Below, piece after piece: positions 45,976 through 55,532 of a stretch of DNA of 60,000 nucleotides. The notes below the pieces were generated by a model, which was not told the origin of the DNA, ran no database searches, and saw nothing but the letters and a program-made list of their open reading frames with translations. The DNA lies in assembly GCF_932526225.1 (NCBI RefSeq), contig NC_064038.1, positions 15,991,575 through 16,051,574 of the forward strand, in the 5' to 3' direction. The first letter of the stretch is position 1. Each line of letters begins with the position of its first letter. Made by a program: the position numbers and the translations under genes. This DNA comes from Nematostella vectensis (lineage: Eukaryota; Cnidaria; Anthozoa; Actiniaria; Edwardsiidae).

Positions 45976-48900
45976 GTGATAGGTTGAGGGGACCCTCACA
46001 AGGGGTTCTAGTGATAGGTTGAGGGGACCCTCCTAAGGGGTTCTAGTGATAGGTTGAGGGGACCCTCCCAAGGGGTTCTAGTGATTTCTAGTGATAGGTT
46101 GAGGGGACCCTGCCAAGGGGTTCTAGTGATAGGTTGAGGGGACCCTCCCAAGGGGTTCTAGTGATAGGTTGAGGGACCCTGCCAAGGGGTTCTAGTGATA
46201 GGTTGAGGGGACCCTCCCAAGGGGTTCTAGTGATAGGTTGAGGGGACTCTGCCAAGGGGTTCTAGTGATCTGTTGAGGGGACCCTGTCAAGGGGTTCTAG
46301 TGATAGGTTGAGGAGCTCCTCCCAAGGGGTTCTAGTGATAGGTTGAGGGGCTCCTCCCAAGGGGTTCTAGTGATAGGTTGAGGGGACCCTCCTAAGGGGT
46401 TCTAGTGATAGGTTGAGGGGCTCTTCCCAAGGGATTCTAGTGATAGTTTGAGGGGACCCTCCCAATGGGTTCTAGTGATAGGTTGAGGGGACGCTCACAA
46501 GAGGTTCTAGTGATAGGTTGAGGGGACCCTCCCAAGGGGTTCTAGTGATAGGTTGAGGGGACCCTCCCAAGGGGTTCTAGTGATAGGTTGAGGGGATCCT
46601 GCCAAGGGGTTCTAGTGATAGGTTGTAGGGACTCTGCCAAGGGGTTCTAGTGATAGGTTGAGGGGACCCTTCCAAGGGGTTCTAGTGATAGGTTGAGGGG
46701 ACCCTGCCAAGGGGTTCTAGTGATATGTTGAAGGGACCCTGCCAAGGGGTTTAAGTGATAAGTTGAGGGGACCCTGCAAAGGGGTTCTAGTGATAGGTTG
46801 AGGGGACCCTCCCAAGGGGTTCTAGTGATAGGTTGAGGGGACTCTGCCAAGGGGGGTTCTAGTGATATTTTGAGGGGAATCTGCCAAAGGGTTGTAGTGA
46901 TAGGTTGAGGGGACCCTCCCAAGGGGTTCTAGTGATATGTTGAAGGGACCCTGCCAAGGGGTTCTAGTGATAGGTTGAGGGGACCCTCCCAAGGGTTTCT
47001 AGTGATAGGTTAAGGGGACCCTCACAAGGGGTTCTAGTGATAGGTTGAGGGGATCCTCCGAAGGGGTTCTAGTGATAGGTTGAGGGGACTCTGCCAAGGG
47101 GTTCTAGTGATAGGTTGAGGTGACCCTCCCAAGGGGTTCTAGTGATAGGATGAGGTGACCCTGCCAAGGGGTTCTAGTGATATGTTGACGGGACCCTGCC
47201 AAGGGGTTCTAGTGATAGGTTGAGGGGACCCTCACAAGGGGTTCTAGTGATAGGTTGAGGGGACCCTCCTAAGGGGTTCTAGTGATAGGTTGAGGGGACC
47301 CTCCCAAGGGGTTCTAGTGATTTCTAGTGATAGGTTGAGTGGACCCTGCCAAGGGGTTCTAGTGATAGGTTGAGGGGACCCTCCCAAGGGGTTCTAGTGA
47401 TAGGTTGAGGGACCCTGCCAAGGGGTTCTAGTGATAGGTTGAGGGGACCCTCCCAAGGGGTTCTAGTGATAGGTTGAGGGGACTCTGCCAAGGGGTTCTA
47501 GTGATATGTTGAGGGGACCCTGTCAAGGGGTTCTAGTGATAGGTTGAGGAGCTCCTCCCAAGGGGTTCTAGTGATAGGTTGAGGGGCTCCTCCCAAGGGG
47601 TTCTAGTGATAGGTTGAGGGGACCCTCCTAAGGGGTTCTAGTGATAGGTTGAGGGGCTCCTCCCAAGGGATTCTAGTGATAGTTTGAGGGGACCCTCCCA
47701 ATGGGTTCTAGTGATAGGTTGAGGGGACCCTCCCAAGGGGTTCTAGTGATAGGTTGAGGGGATCCTGCCAAGGGGTTCTAGTGATAGGTTGTAGGGACTC
47801 TGCCAAGGGGTTCTAGTGATAGGTTGAGGGGACCCTTCCAAGGGGTTCTAGTGATAGGTTGAGGGGACCCTGCCAAGGGGTTCTAGTGATATGTTGAAGG
47901 GACCCTGCCAAGGGGTTTAAGTGATAAGTTGAGGGGACCCTGCAAAGGGGTTCTAGTGATAGGTTGAGGGGACCCTCCCAAGGGGTTCTAGTGATAGGTT
48001 GAGGGGACTCTGCCAAGGGGGGTTCTAGTGATAGGTTGAGGGGAATCTGCCAAAGGGTTGTAGTGATAGGTTGAGGGGACCCTCCCAAGGGGTTCTAGTG
48101 ATATGTTGAAGGGACCCTGCCAAGGGGTTCTAGTGATAGGTTGAGGGGACCCTCCCAAGGGGTTCTAGTGATAGGTTGAGGGGACCCTGCCAAGGGGTTC
48201 TAGTGATAGGTTAAGGGGACCCTCACAAGGGGTTCTAGTGATAGGTTGAGGGGACCCTGCCAAGGGGTTCTAGTGATAGGTTAAGGGGACCCTCACAAGG
48301 GGTTCTAGTGATAGGTTGAGGGGATCCTGCCAAGGGGTTCTAGTGATAGGTTGTAGGGACTCTGCCAAGGGGTTCTAGTGATAGCTTAAGGGGACCCTCC
48401 TATAGGGGTTCTAGTGATTTCTAGTGATAGGTTGAGGGGACCCTGCCAAGGGGTTCTAGTGATATGTTGAAGGGACCCTGCAAAGGGGTTCTAGTGGTAG
48501 GTTGAGGGGACCCTCCTAAGTTGTTCTAGTGATAGGTTGAGGGGACCTCCCTAAGGGGTTCTAGTGATAGGTTGAGGGGACCCTCACAAGGGGTTCTAGT
48601 GATAGGTTGAGGGGACCCTCCTAAGGGGTTCTAGTGATAGGTTGAGGGGACCCTCCCAAGGGGTTCTAGTGATAGGTTGATGGGACCCTGCAAAGGGGTT
48701 CTAGTGATAGGTTGTGGGGACCCTCCCAAGGGGTTCTAGTGATAGGTTGAGGGGACTCTGCCAAGGGTGGTTCTAGTGATAGGTTGAGGGGATCCTGCCA
48801 AGGGGTTGTAGTGATAGGTTGAGGGGGCCCTCCCAAGGGGTTCTAGTGATATGTTGAAGGGACCCTGCAAAGGGGTTCTAGTGATAGGTTGAGGGGACCC

Positions 48901-49689
48901 TGCAAAGGGGTTCTAGTGATAGGTTGAGGGGACCCTCCCAAGGGTTTCTAGTGATAGGTTGAGGGGACTCTGCCAAGGGTGGTTCTAGTGATAGGTTGAG
49001 GGGATCCTGCCAAGGGGTTGTAGTGATAGGTTTAGGGGGCCCTCCCAAGGGGTTCTAGTGATATGTTGAAGGGACCCTGCCACGGGGTTCTAGTGATAGG
49101 TTGAGGGGACCCTCCCAAGGGGTTCTAGTGATAGGTTGAGGGGACCCTTCCAAGGGGTTCTAGTGATAGGTTGAGGGGACCCTGCCAAGGGGTTCTAGTG
49201 ATATGTTGAAGGGACCCTGCCAAGGGGTTGTAGGGGTAGGTTGAGGGGACCCTCCTAAGTGGTTCTAGTGATAGGTTGAGGGGACCTCCCTAAGGGGTTC
49301 TAGTGATAGGTTGAGGGGACCCTCACAAGGGGTTCTAGTGATAGGTTGAGGGGACCCTCCTAAGGGGTTCTAGTGATAGGTTGAGGGGACCCTCTCAAGG
49401 GGTTCTAGTGATAGGTTGAGGGGACCCTCCCAAGGGGTTCTAGTGATAGGTTGAGGGGATCCTCCCAAGGTGTTCTTGTGATAGGTTGAGGGGACTCTGC
49501 CAAGGGGTTCTAGTGATAGGTTGAGGGGACTCTGCCAAGGGGTTTTAGTGATAGGTTGAAGGGACCCTCCCAAGGGGTTCTAGTGATAGGTTGAGGAGAC
49601 CCTCCAAAGGGGTTCTAGTGATAGGTTGAGGGGACCCTCATTCCCTGCATAGATCCACCACTGACTCTCACCCACGCTTCTCCTGATAG

Positions 49690-49806
49690 ACGTGGACGAG
49701 TGTAAGACTGGAGCACACAACTGTCAGTACCGTTGCGTGAACACCGTGGGCAGTTTCCGATGCGAGTGTCCTATTGGCTACATGAAGAACGGAGTCACGT
49801 GTGTTG
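49690..49806 (+). CDS. FBN: Fibrillin exon: cbEGF 3 of 7 after TB7
   Basis: A 39-codon phase 1-1 exon, [39 protein letters not shown], six cysteines with short loops, as in the human third module (KQHNC-QFLC-VNTIGGFTC). Acceptor CTCCTGATAG lies directly after the giant array. Donor GTGAGT. Confidence 0.95.
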
Positions 49807-50370
49807 GTGAGTCACGCAATGTAACGGTAAGACTCGCTAATGATAACATCGAAGACATGTACTTTCACTAAAATGAACATATGCGACCTTTTAAAACTTT
49901 GGACTATGAAATGTGTCTACTATCTGAGGACTTACAAACATAGTTTTACTTTAAAGAACGAAAAAAGGCATTAAAAAAGCAAGTTCTTGTCCAAAATGTC
50001 CAAAATATTTTTCCTCACAAAAAGGCAGATTCCATGCCATTAAGATGAAAGAAGAATACAGTATGCATGTTTTCTTTTGGACGAGTATTGTTTGTAAAGA
50101 ATAATTATCGATATTGATGAGTGATAAGATGAAGAAAAGTTCAACATGATTTATTATAATATATGACTATATCATATGTTGGTGCGTTGTATGATTGCTT
50201 TTCGTAAATTGGTGAGCGATTTTTAGCTATTTTTGTTTTGAATATATGATGTGACTAAATTGTATGTTGATGTTAATTGAATGATTATTGTATAATTATA
50301 TGATATTACGTGATATAATTATATGATATTACAATATGATATGTTGATGCTGTATGATTGTTGTTCGCAG
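49807..50370 (+). other. Intron, AT-rich, small repeats only
   Basis: 564 bp. The 50180-50350 part is AT-rich with short repeated words (ATAATTATATGATATTAC occurs twice near 50291-50332). No gene is seen. Confidence 0.65.
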
Positions 50371-50496
50371 ATAAAGACGAGTGCATGATGACGCCTAATC
50401 TCTGTGGAGAGGCAAAGTGCGTTAACACTCCAGGGAGCTATGTCTGTAAATGCAACAGCGGCTTTGAGTATAACCCTCAAACCAAGACATGCGGAG
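50371..50496 (+). CDS. FBN: Fibrillin exon: cbEGF 4 of 7 after TB7
   Basis: A 42-codon phase 1-1 exon, [36 protein letters not shown], six cysteines, calcium ligands present. Acceptor TTGTTCGCAG, donor GTACAG. Confidence 0.95.
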
Positions 50497-50846
50497 GTAC
50501 AGTGCAAATTACCGGTGATTACAGGCCCGTACCCAGGATTTTTTTTCGTGATTTTGGGGGGGGGGGGTACGAAATCTGAAATCTGGGGTGAGTTTTCTGC
50601 TAAAAATCTGACCAACCCGAAAGAACAAACGGGATTTTTTTTATGCCTTGCAGTATCTCCACGGTACGTTTTTTTATCGGATTTGGCTACCAAAAAGTTT
50701 AACTTTTAGATTTATAACATACCCCCGTGGTTGGGAACACGGGAGAGAAAATTAGGAGAAAATCCGAAATTGTTAGTTTACGATGTTAAATCCGATTTTG
50801 TTATATATTAATGCGTATGTAGGGTAATTATTTCTGCTTTCTTCAG
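50497..50846 (+). other. Intron with a G-run
   Basis: 350 bp; a run of nine or more G near 50557-50567 and T-runs. Otherwise unique. Short ORFs on both strands are not convincing. Confidence 0.65.
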
Positions 50847-50969
50847 ATAAAGACGAGTGTAAAGGACAGAGTCAACTTTGTCAGTTCGGATGCGTCAATC
50901 TTATTGGCTCATACCGCTGCGGCTGTCAGCCTGGCTTCACATTGTCTTACTACTGGAACCAGTGTCAAG
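50847..50969 (+). CDS. FBN: Fibrillin exon: cbEGF 5 of 7 after TB7
   Basis: A 41-codon phase 1-1 exon, DKDECKGQSQLC, CQFGC, CVNLIGSYRC, CQPGFTLSYYWNQC. The distinctive YYWNQC ending parallels the human fifth module after TB7 (YQWNQC), a strong positional match. Acceptor CTTTCTTCAG, donor GTCAGA. Confidence 0.96.
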
Positions 50970-51432
50970 GTCAGACAATAGTAACTTACACACCTTTAAT
51001 GTCATACTTGAGGTTACGCTTGATGTTTTTTGTTGTTGTTGTTGCTCAAAAAGAAATTGCACGAGTCTGACAAACTGTCAAAAAATATATATATGGCCTG
51101 GAATATAAGGCGCAAGAATCTAAAGAATTTTGACTTTAGTTTAAATGTGTACTTTAATAAAATCAATCGATGGAGCTCAGAAGGGTCAGAAGTGCGAGTT
51201 ACAGAGTCAGTAAAAATAAATAAAAATCAATTGGAAATTGCATAAATCTGTTGCTGACTGATCGCTGTTAAATTACGGTTATTCTCAATCAGTTGGTCAT
51301 CCCTAAATACTAATATGTTTGAATGGCAATATTTGAGTAGTTATTTAGACTTTGCAAAAAGTTACCATGAAGCACAAAAGCTTTGTTCCATAGTATGGTT
51401 TGTTTTAAGAGCTGTTTCCATATACCACATAG
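50970..51432 (+). other. Intron, no other feature seen
   Basis: 463-bp AT-rich unique intron; the acceptor CCACATAG is pyrimidine-poor. Confidence 0.65.
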
Positions 51433-51552
51433 ACGTGAACGAGTGTCAGACGAATCCTTGCGGAGGAGCCCAGTGTCAGAACACGCTGGGGAGCTATTAC
51501 TGCGGATGTGCCCAGGGATACATACTCGCGCCCAATAGGCAAAGTTGCCAAG
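51433..51552 (+). CDS. FBN: Fibrillin exon: cbEGF 6 of 7 after TB7
   Basis: A 40-codon phase 1-1 exon, DVNECQTNPC, CGGAQC, CQNTLGSYYC, CAQGYILAPNRQSC, six cysteines. CGGA-C and NTLGSY are shared with the human sixth module. The last 38 exon bases plus the donor are the seed of the downstream array. Read-through reaches TAG after about 14 codons. Confidence 0.95.
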
Positions 51553-53229
51553 GTAACACGAAGCCAGGGAAACATACTCGCGCCCAATAGGCGAAGTTGC
51601 CAAGGTAACATGAGGACAGGGAAACATACTCGCGCCCAATAGGCGAAGTTGCCAAGGTAACATGAGGACAGGGAAACATACTCGCGCCAATAGGCGAAGT
51701 TGCCAAGGTAACATGAGGACAGGGAAACATACTCGCGCCCAATAGGCGAAGTTGCCAAGGTAACATGAGGACAGGGAAACATACTCGCGCCCAATAGGCG
51801 AAGTTGCCAAGGTAACATGAGGACAGGGAAACATACTCGCGCCCAATAGGCGAAGTTGCCAAGGTAACATGAGGACAGGGAAACATACTCGCGCCAATAG
51901 GCGAAGTTGCCAAGGTAATACGAGGTCAGGGATACATACTCGCGCCCAATAGGCGAAGTTGCCAAGGTAATACGAGGTCAGGGATACATACTCGCGCCCA
52001 ATAGGCGAAGTTGCCAAGTAATACGAAGTCAGGGAAACATACTTGCGCCAAATAGTTGAAGCTGTCAAGGTAATACGAGGCCAGGGAAACATTCTCGCGC
52101 CCAATAGTCGAAGTTGCCAAGGTAATACGAGGCCAGGGAAACATACTTGCGCCAAATAGTTGAAGCTGTCAAGGTAATACGAAGTCAGGGATACATACTT
52201 GCGGCCAATAGGCGAAGTTGCCAAGGTAATACGAGGCCAGGGATACATACTCGCGCCCAATAGTTGAAGCTGTCAAGGTAATACGAGGTCAGGGATACAT
52301 ACTCGCGCCCAATAGGCGAAGTTGCCAAGGTAATACGAGGCCAGGGAAACATACTCGCGCCCAATAGGCGAAGTTGCCAAGGTAATACGAAGTCAGGGAA
52401 ACATACTCGCGGCCAATAGATGAAGTTGCCAAGGTAACACGAGGTCAGGGATACATACTCGCGCCCAATAGTCGAAGTTGCCAAGGTAACACGAGGTCAG
52501 AGATACATACTCGCGCCCAATAGTTGAAGCTGTCAAGGTAATACGAGGCCAGGGATACATACTCGCGGCCAATAGATGAAGTTGCCAAGGTAACACGAGG
52601 TCAGGGATACATACTCGCGCCCAATAGTCGAAGTTGCCAAGGTAACACGAGGTCAGAGATACATACTCGCGCCCAATAGTTGAAGCTGTCAAGGTAATAC
52701 GAGGTCAGGGAAACATTCTCGCGCCCAATAGGCGAAGTTGCCAAGGTAATACGAAGTCAGGGATACATACTCGCGGCCAATAGATGAAGTTGCCAAGGTA
52801 ACACGAGGTCAGGGATACATACTCGCGCCCAATAGTCGAAGTTGCCAAGGTAACACGAGGTCAGAGATACATACTCGCGCCCAATAGTCGAAGTTGCCAA
52901 GGTAACACGAGGTCAGGGAAACATTCTCGCGCCCAATAGGTGAAGCTGACAAGGTAAAACGAAATCAGGGATACACACTCGCGCCCAATAGGCGAAGTTG
53001 CCAAGTTAATACGAGGTCAGGAAAACATACTTGCGCCTAATAGTTGAAGCTGCCAAGGTAATACGAAGTCAGGGAAACATCTAATCACACCCAATAGGAG
53101 AAGCGGGCAAGCTTAACATAGGGCGAATAGCCGAAGTTGTCAAGGTAACATGAGCTCATTTGGGATACATACTCGCACCCTATGTACAGGCGAAGCTGGC
53201 AAGTTTACAAGAGGTCGCAGAAATACATC
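51553..53229 (+). repeat. 52-bp minisatellite iterating the exon 3' end and donor (about 32 copies)
   Basis: Units read GTAACATGAGGACAGGG, then AACATACTCGCGCCC, then AATAGGCGAAGTTGCCAAG. The last two parts copy the end of the cbEGF exon (encoding YILAPNRQSCQ) up to the splice point, so each unit carries exon tail plus GTAACA or GTAATA. Early copies are nearly uniform. Variants (AATAGTTGAAGCTGTC, AATAGATGAAG) alternate further in, and the last few units from about 53070 are strongly degenerate. Confidence 0.95.
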
Positions 53230-53318
53230 GTGTGCTACCTTGAAAGCATTGCTTATTTCCTGCGATCGCATAATAGCCTATATATTAAATCAGTGACGAA
53301 AATTCAATTTTTCTTCAG

Positions 53319-53427
53319 ACATCAATGAATGCTCAATGGGAATAAACCCGTGTAGTTATGGCTGCAACAACAACAATGGTGGTTTCAGCTGCGCATGCCC
53401 AAGCGGATTCTACCCAATAGGGGATGG
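53319..53427 (+). CDS. FBN: Fibrillin exon: cbEGF 7 of 7, first five cysteines
   Basis: A 109-bp exon entering in phase 1 and leaving in phase 2, DINECSMGINPC, CSYGC, CNNNNGGFSC, CPSGFYPIGDG. The sixth cysteine is in the next exon, as in vertebrate fibrillins (YFRIGQGHC). Donor chosen as GTGAGT after GGGGATGG. The intron-retention reading stops immediately (GAT GGG TGA). Confidence 0.92.
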
Positions 53428-53740
53428 GTGAGTAAGCTATTAAGGGTTCTACCCAATAGGGGATGGGTGAGTGGGGTTTTACGTATTCTATCTAATTGGG
53501 GATGGGCGAGTAAGCTATTACGGGTTCTATCTAATAGGGGATGGGTGAGTAGGGTTTTACGTATTCTACCCAATAGGGGATGGGTGAGTAAGCTATTACG
53601 GGTTATACTCAATAGGGAATGGGGGATTAGGGTTTTAAGTATTCTACCCAATAGGGGATGAGTGAATAAGCGATTACGGGTTCTACCTTAAAGGGGATGG
53701 GTGAGTAGGGTTTAACATATTCTATCTTATAGGGGATGGT
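53428..53740 (+). repeat. 39-bp minisatellite iterating the exon end and donor (about 8 copies)
   Basis: Starts at donor +1. Each unit contains TTCTACCCAATAGGGGATGG, the last bases of the exon, followed by GTGAGTA or GTGAGTG. Two unit types alternate (AAGCTATTACGGG and GGGTTTTACGTA), giving a 78-bp dimer. Copies decay to the right. Confidence 0.93.
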
Positions 53741-53934
53741 TGAGTAGATAACATATTGGAAACACTGGATAAAGAGTCTGAATTTGCGAAACGTTTTGAA
53801 ATTTCATCATAGCGTTTTACTTTCAATTCTCCACAGTCCAGTTTACATTGTGCACAATTTGAGGTTTCCCATTTTGCTATAGACAACATTAACCATAAGC
53901 TTGTCATTATTTATATTATTTTCTTTTTCATCAG

Positions 53935-54161
53935 GCATTGCCTTTCCTCTTTCGGGGAGGCCTGTTACGAATGCGCCCTCGCCAAAATCCCTACAGGCGG
54001 AGTACCCCTAGTCGACAGCAACAACACAACCCCGACCCCACCCTCGGTAGGTCAGCCAGTACTTCCTGCAGGAGGCGTGAGCCAGCAAGGATATGGTCAG
54101 CGAAGGATGCTGGCCGATCAAGCGTCTGGCGAGAAACAGATTGCTGCTAACCAGCAACAAG
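53935..54161 (+). CDS. FBN: Fibrillin exon: end of last cbEGF and start of C-terminal unique region
   Basis: A 227-bp exon (phase 2 in, phase 1 out): GHC completes the last cbEGF, then SSFGEACYECALAKIP, the C-terminal unique-region signature of fibrillins (EACYEC). A Pro/Thr/Ser-rich stretch follows, then QQGYGQRRMLA and NQQQ. The donor GTAGAC is weak, and read-through would add about 18 codons and stop at 54218, a possible alternative end. GYGQR foreshadows the repeats of the last exon. Confidence 0.88.
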
Positions 54162-54705
54162 GTAGACATAAAGTCATTACGAAACTCAAAGACATCACTG
54201 AATCTCAAAGATCCATGTAAACACTTGAACAATAACAATTCAGATTGAAACCTGAAAGACAAGAGATCCTTTTATTATTATTTTTGGTTTGCGATTAAAT
54301 TTTATAAATCGCACGTTTAGATGTTTGTTTTTTTTATCGGACCTGGACTGTCTCCAGGAGGCAGTACTTGCTAATTACAACAAGAAAAAAATATTTAAAG
54401 CTTTTTTTTATAAAAGCATCCATGTCTGAGCAAACCCTCGCAGCAAATGGTGGGCTCACCCTAGTTTAGGCCGTTCATTGACAGGCACTAACACAAGTCA
54501 CACATCCTCAGGCGTTGCCATACTAATGGTATATCACTGGTACGTTATTTGGAGCAAAGACCTTAGACACTAGAATACACTTACTCACCCACAAAAAGCA
54601 TCAGTGATGCGTAATTAGGTGCAAAAGACAAAAAAACATTTACTTCCGGTTATTGCCCGTTATTTGGAAATGTATTTTCTTAAGCCCCATTTTTTGCGTT
54701 GTCAG
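54162..54705 (+). other. Intron before the last exon, no other feature seen
   Basis: 544 bp unique intron. The acceptor TTTTTTGCGTTGTCAG is strong. Confidence 0.7.
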
Positions 54706-55532
54706 GAGGAGGATATCAACAACCTCTTGGAAATCAGCAGCAGTACAACCAACAGTATGGACAGCAGTACTACGGCCAACAGCTATCCGGGTATGGTCAG
54801 CGGCAACAGCCATCCGGGTATGGTCAGCGGCAACAGCCATCCGGGTATGGTCAGCAGCAACAGCCATCCGGGTATGGTCAGTGGCAACAGCCATCCGGGT
54901 ATGGTCAGCGGCAACAGCCATCCGGGTATGGTCAGCAGCAACAGTCATCCGGGTATGGTCAGCAGCAACAGCCATCCGGATATGGTCAGCGGCAACAGCC
55001 ATCCGGGTATGGTCAGCAGCAACAGTCATCCGGATATGGTCAACAGCAATCGTACCAGTACCCCTCTTACCAACAGCCCTCAGGGGGTTATAACTATAAT
55101 TACCAGTCCCCTTACTCGTCCTTGTACCCAGGCGGGCGCAGACGCCGATCCAGACGTCACAGCATGCGGGAATTTAACATCAAGTATAACATCACCACAG
55201 GGAACCCAGTAATGAAGCTCGTTCCTGTGTTGTCGTCTTTGGAAGGTGCATTCAGGTACGTGATAGCACATGGGGACACGGAGCATTTCAAGGTCGTGTA
55301 CGTAAAAAATGTCATGAGTCTGCGGGCAAGAGGGGTCCTCAAGAAGGGGAAGACATACGAGGTCTGGCTAAAGGGACTTTATCGCACCAAGGCTAAAAGC
55401 CCCAAGCATAATCGGACCAGAAAAGGCAAGGGAAGGAATGGAAAACGAGACAAAAAGGAAGGGAAGATTCGACAAATTGGCGTGGAAGAAGCTAAGAAGT
55501 TCTTACTTAAATTGTTAATAGAGGTGGTATAA
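54706..55532 (+). CDS. FBN: Fibrillin last exon: GYGQ repeat domain, furin site and C-terminal propeptide
   Basis: 274 codons and TAA (55530-55532). The first 141 or so residues are low complexity (Q, G, Y, P, S), with ten repeats of about nine residues of the type SGYGQ-x-QQP. RRRR at 55137-55148 followed by S fits a furin-type processing site at the place where human fibrillin-1 has RGRKRRS. The remaining 127 residues form the C-terminal propeptide. [19 protein letters not shown] resembles LPALTTLTNHNRYLIESGN of human fibrillin-1. The propeptide has an NIT site, a Lys/Arg-rich insert and ends LLKLLIEVV. Confidence 0.93.
54786..55050 (+). repeat. 27-bp coding minisatellite encoding SGYGQ-x-QQP repeats (10 copies)
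   Basis: Tandem 27-bp units, GGGTATGGTCAGCGGC then AACAGCCATCC, inside the last exon and in frame (9 codons). Differences are mainly CGG/CAG/TGG at the sixth codon and CCA/TCA (P/S). The three-fold length keeps the frame, unlike the intronic arrays. Confidence 0.95.

Larger units (their letters stand above)
24476..49640. repeat. Giant 35-bp minisatellite, about 720 copies (25.2 kb), with higher-order repeats
   Basis: Unit 35 bp: GATAGGTTGAGGGGACCCTC, then CCAAGGGGTTCTAGT. Common variants are CTGCC/CTCAC/CTCCT/CTTCC, TATGTTGAAGG and GGTTAAGG, plus a recurring 10-bp TTTCTAGTGA insertion. It starts at donor +1, where the first unit reads GTAAGTCGAGGGG in place of GATAGGTTGAGGGG. It ends about 50 bp before the next exon's acceptor. 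Short stop-free stretches on the minus strand (60-124 residues) are artefacts. Confidence 0.97.

Noticed and set aside
24476-49640. CRISPR-like array
   Set aside because: Units are contiguous 35-mers with no unique spacers and lie within a eukaryotic intron.
50108-50124. Possible cbEGF start (ATATTGATGAG then TGA)
   Set aside because: No AG acceptor in front, stops immediately and no cysteine pattern follows; probably chance.
51310-52692. Minus-strand ORFs of 99-316 codons
   Set aside because: Produced by the 52-bp repeat read backwards; the repeat derives from the plus-strand cbEGF exon.
54162-54220. Alternative C-terminus by read-through of the weak GTAGAC donor
   Set aside because: It would drop the furin site and conserved propeptide; kept only as a remark because the next exon's frame and homology fit perfectly.
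54640-55029. Minus-strand ORF of 129 codons with regular repeats
   Set aside because: Shadow of the in-frame 27-bp coding minisatellite of the fibrillin last exon.
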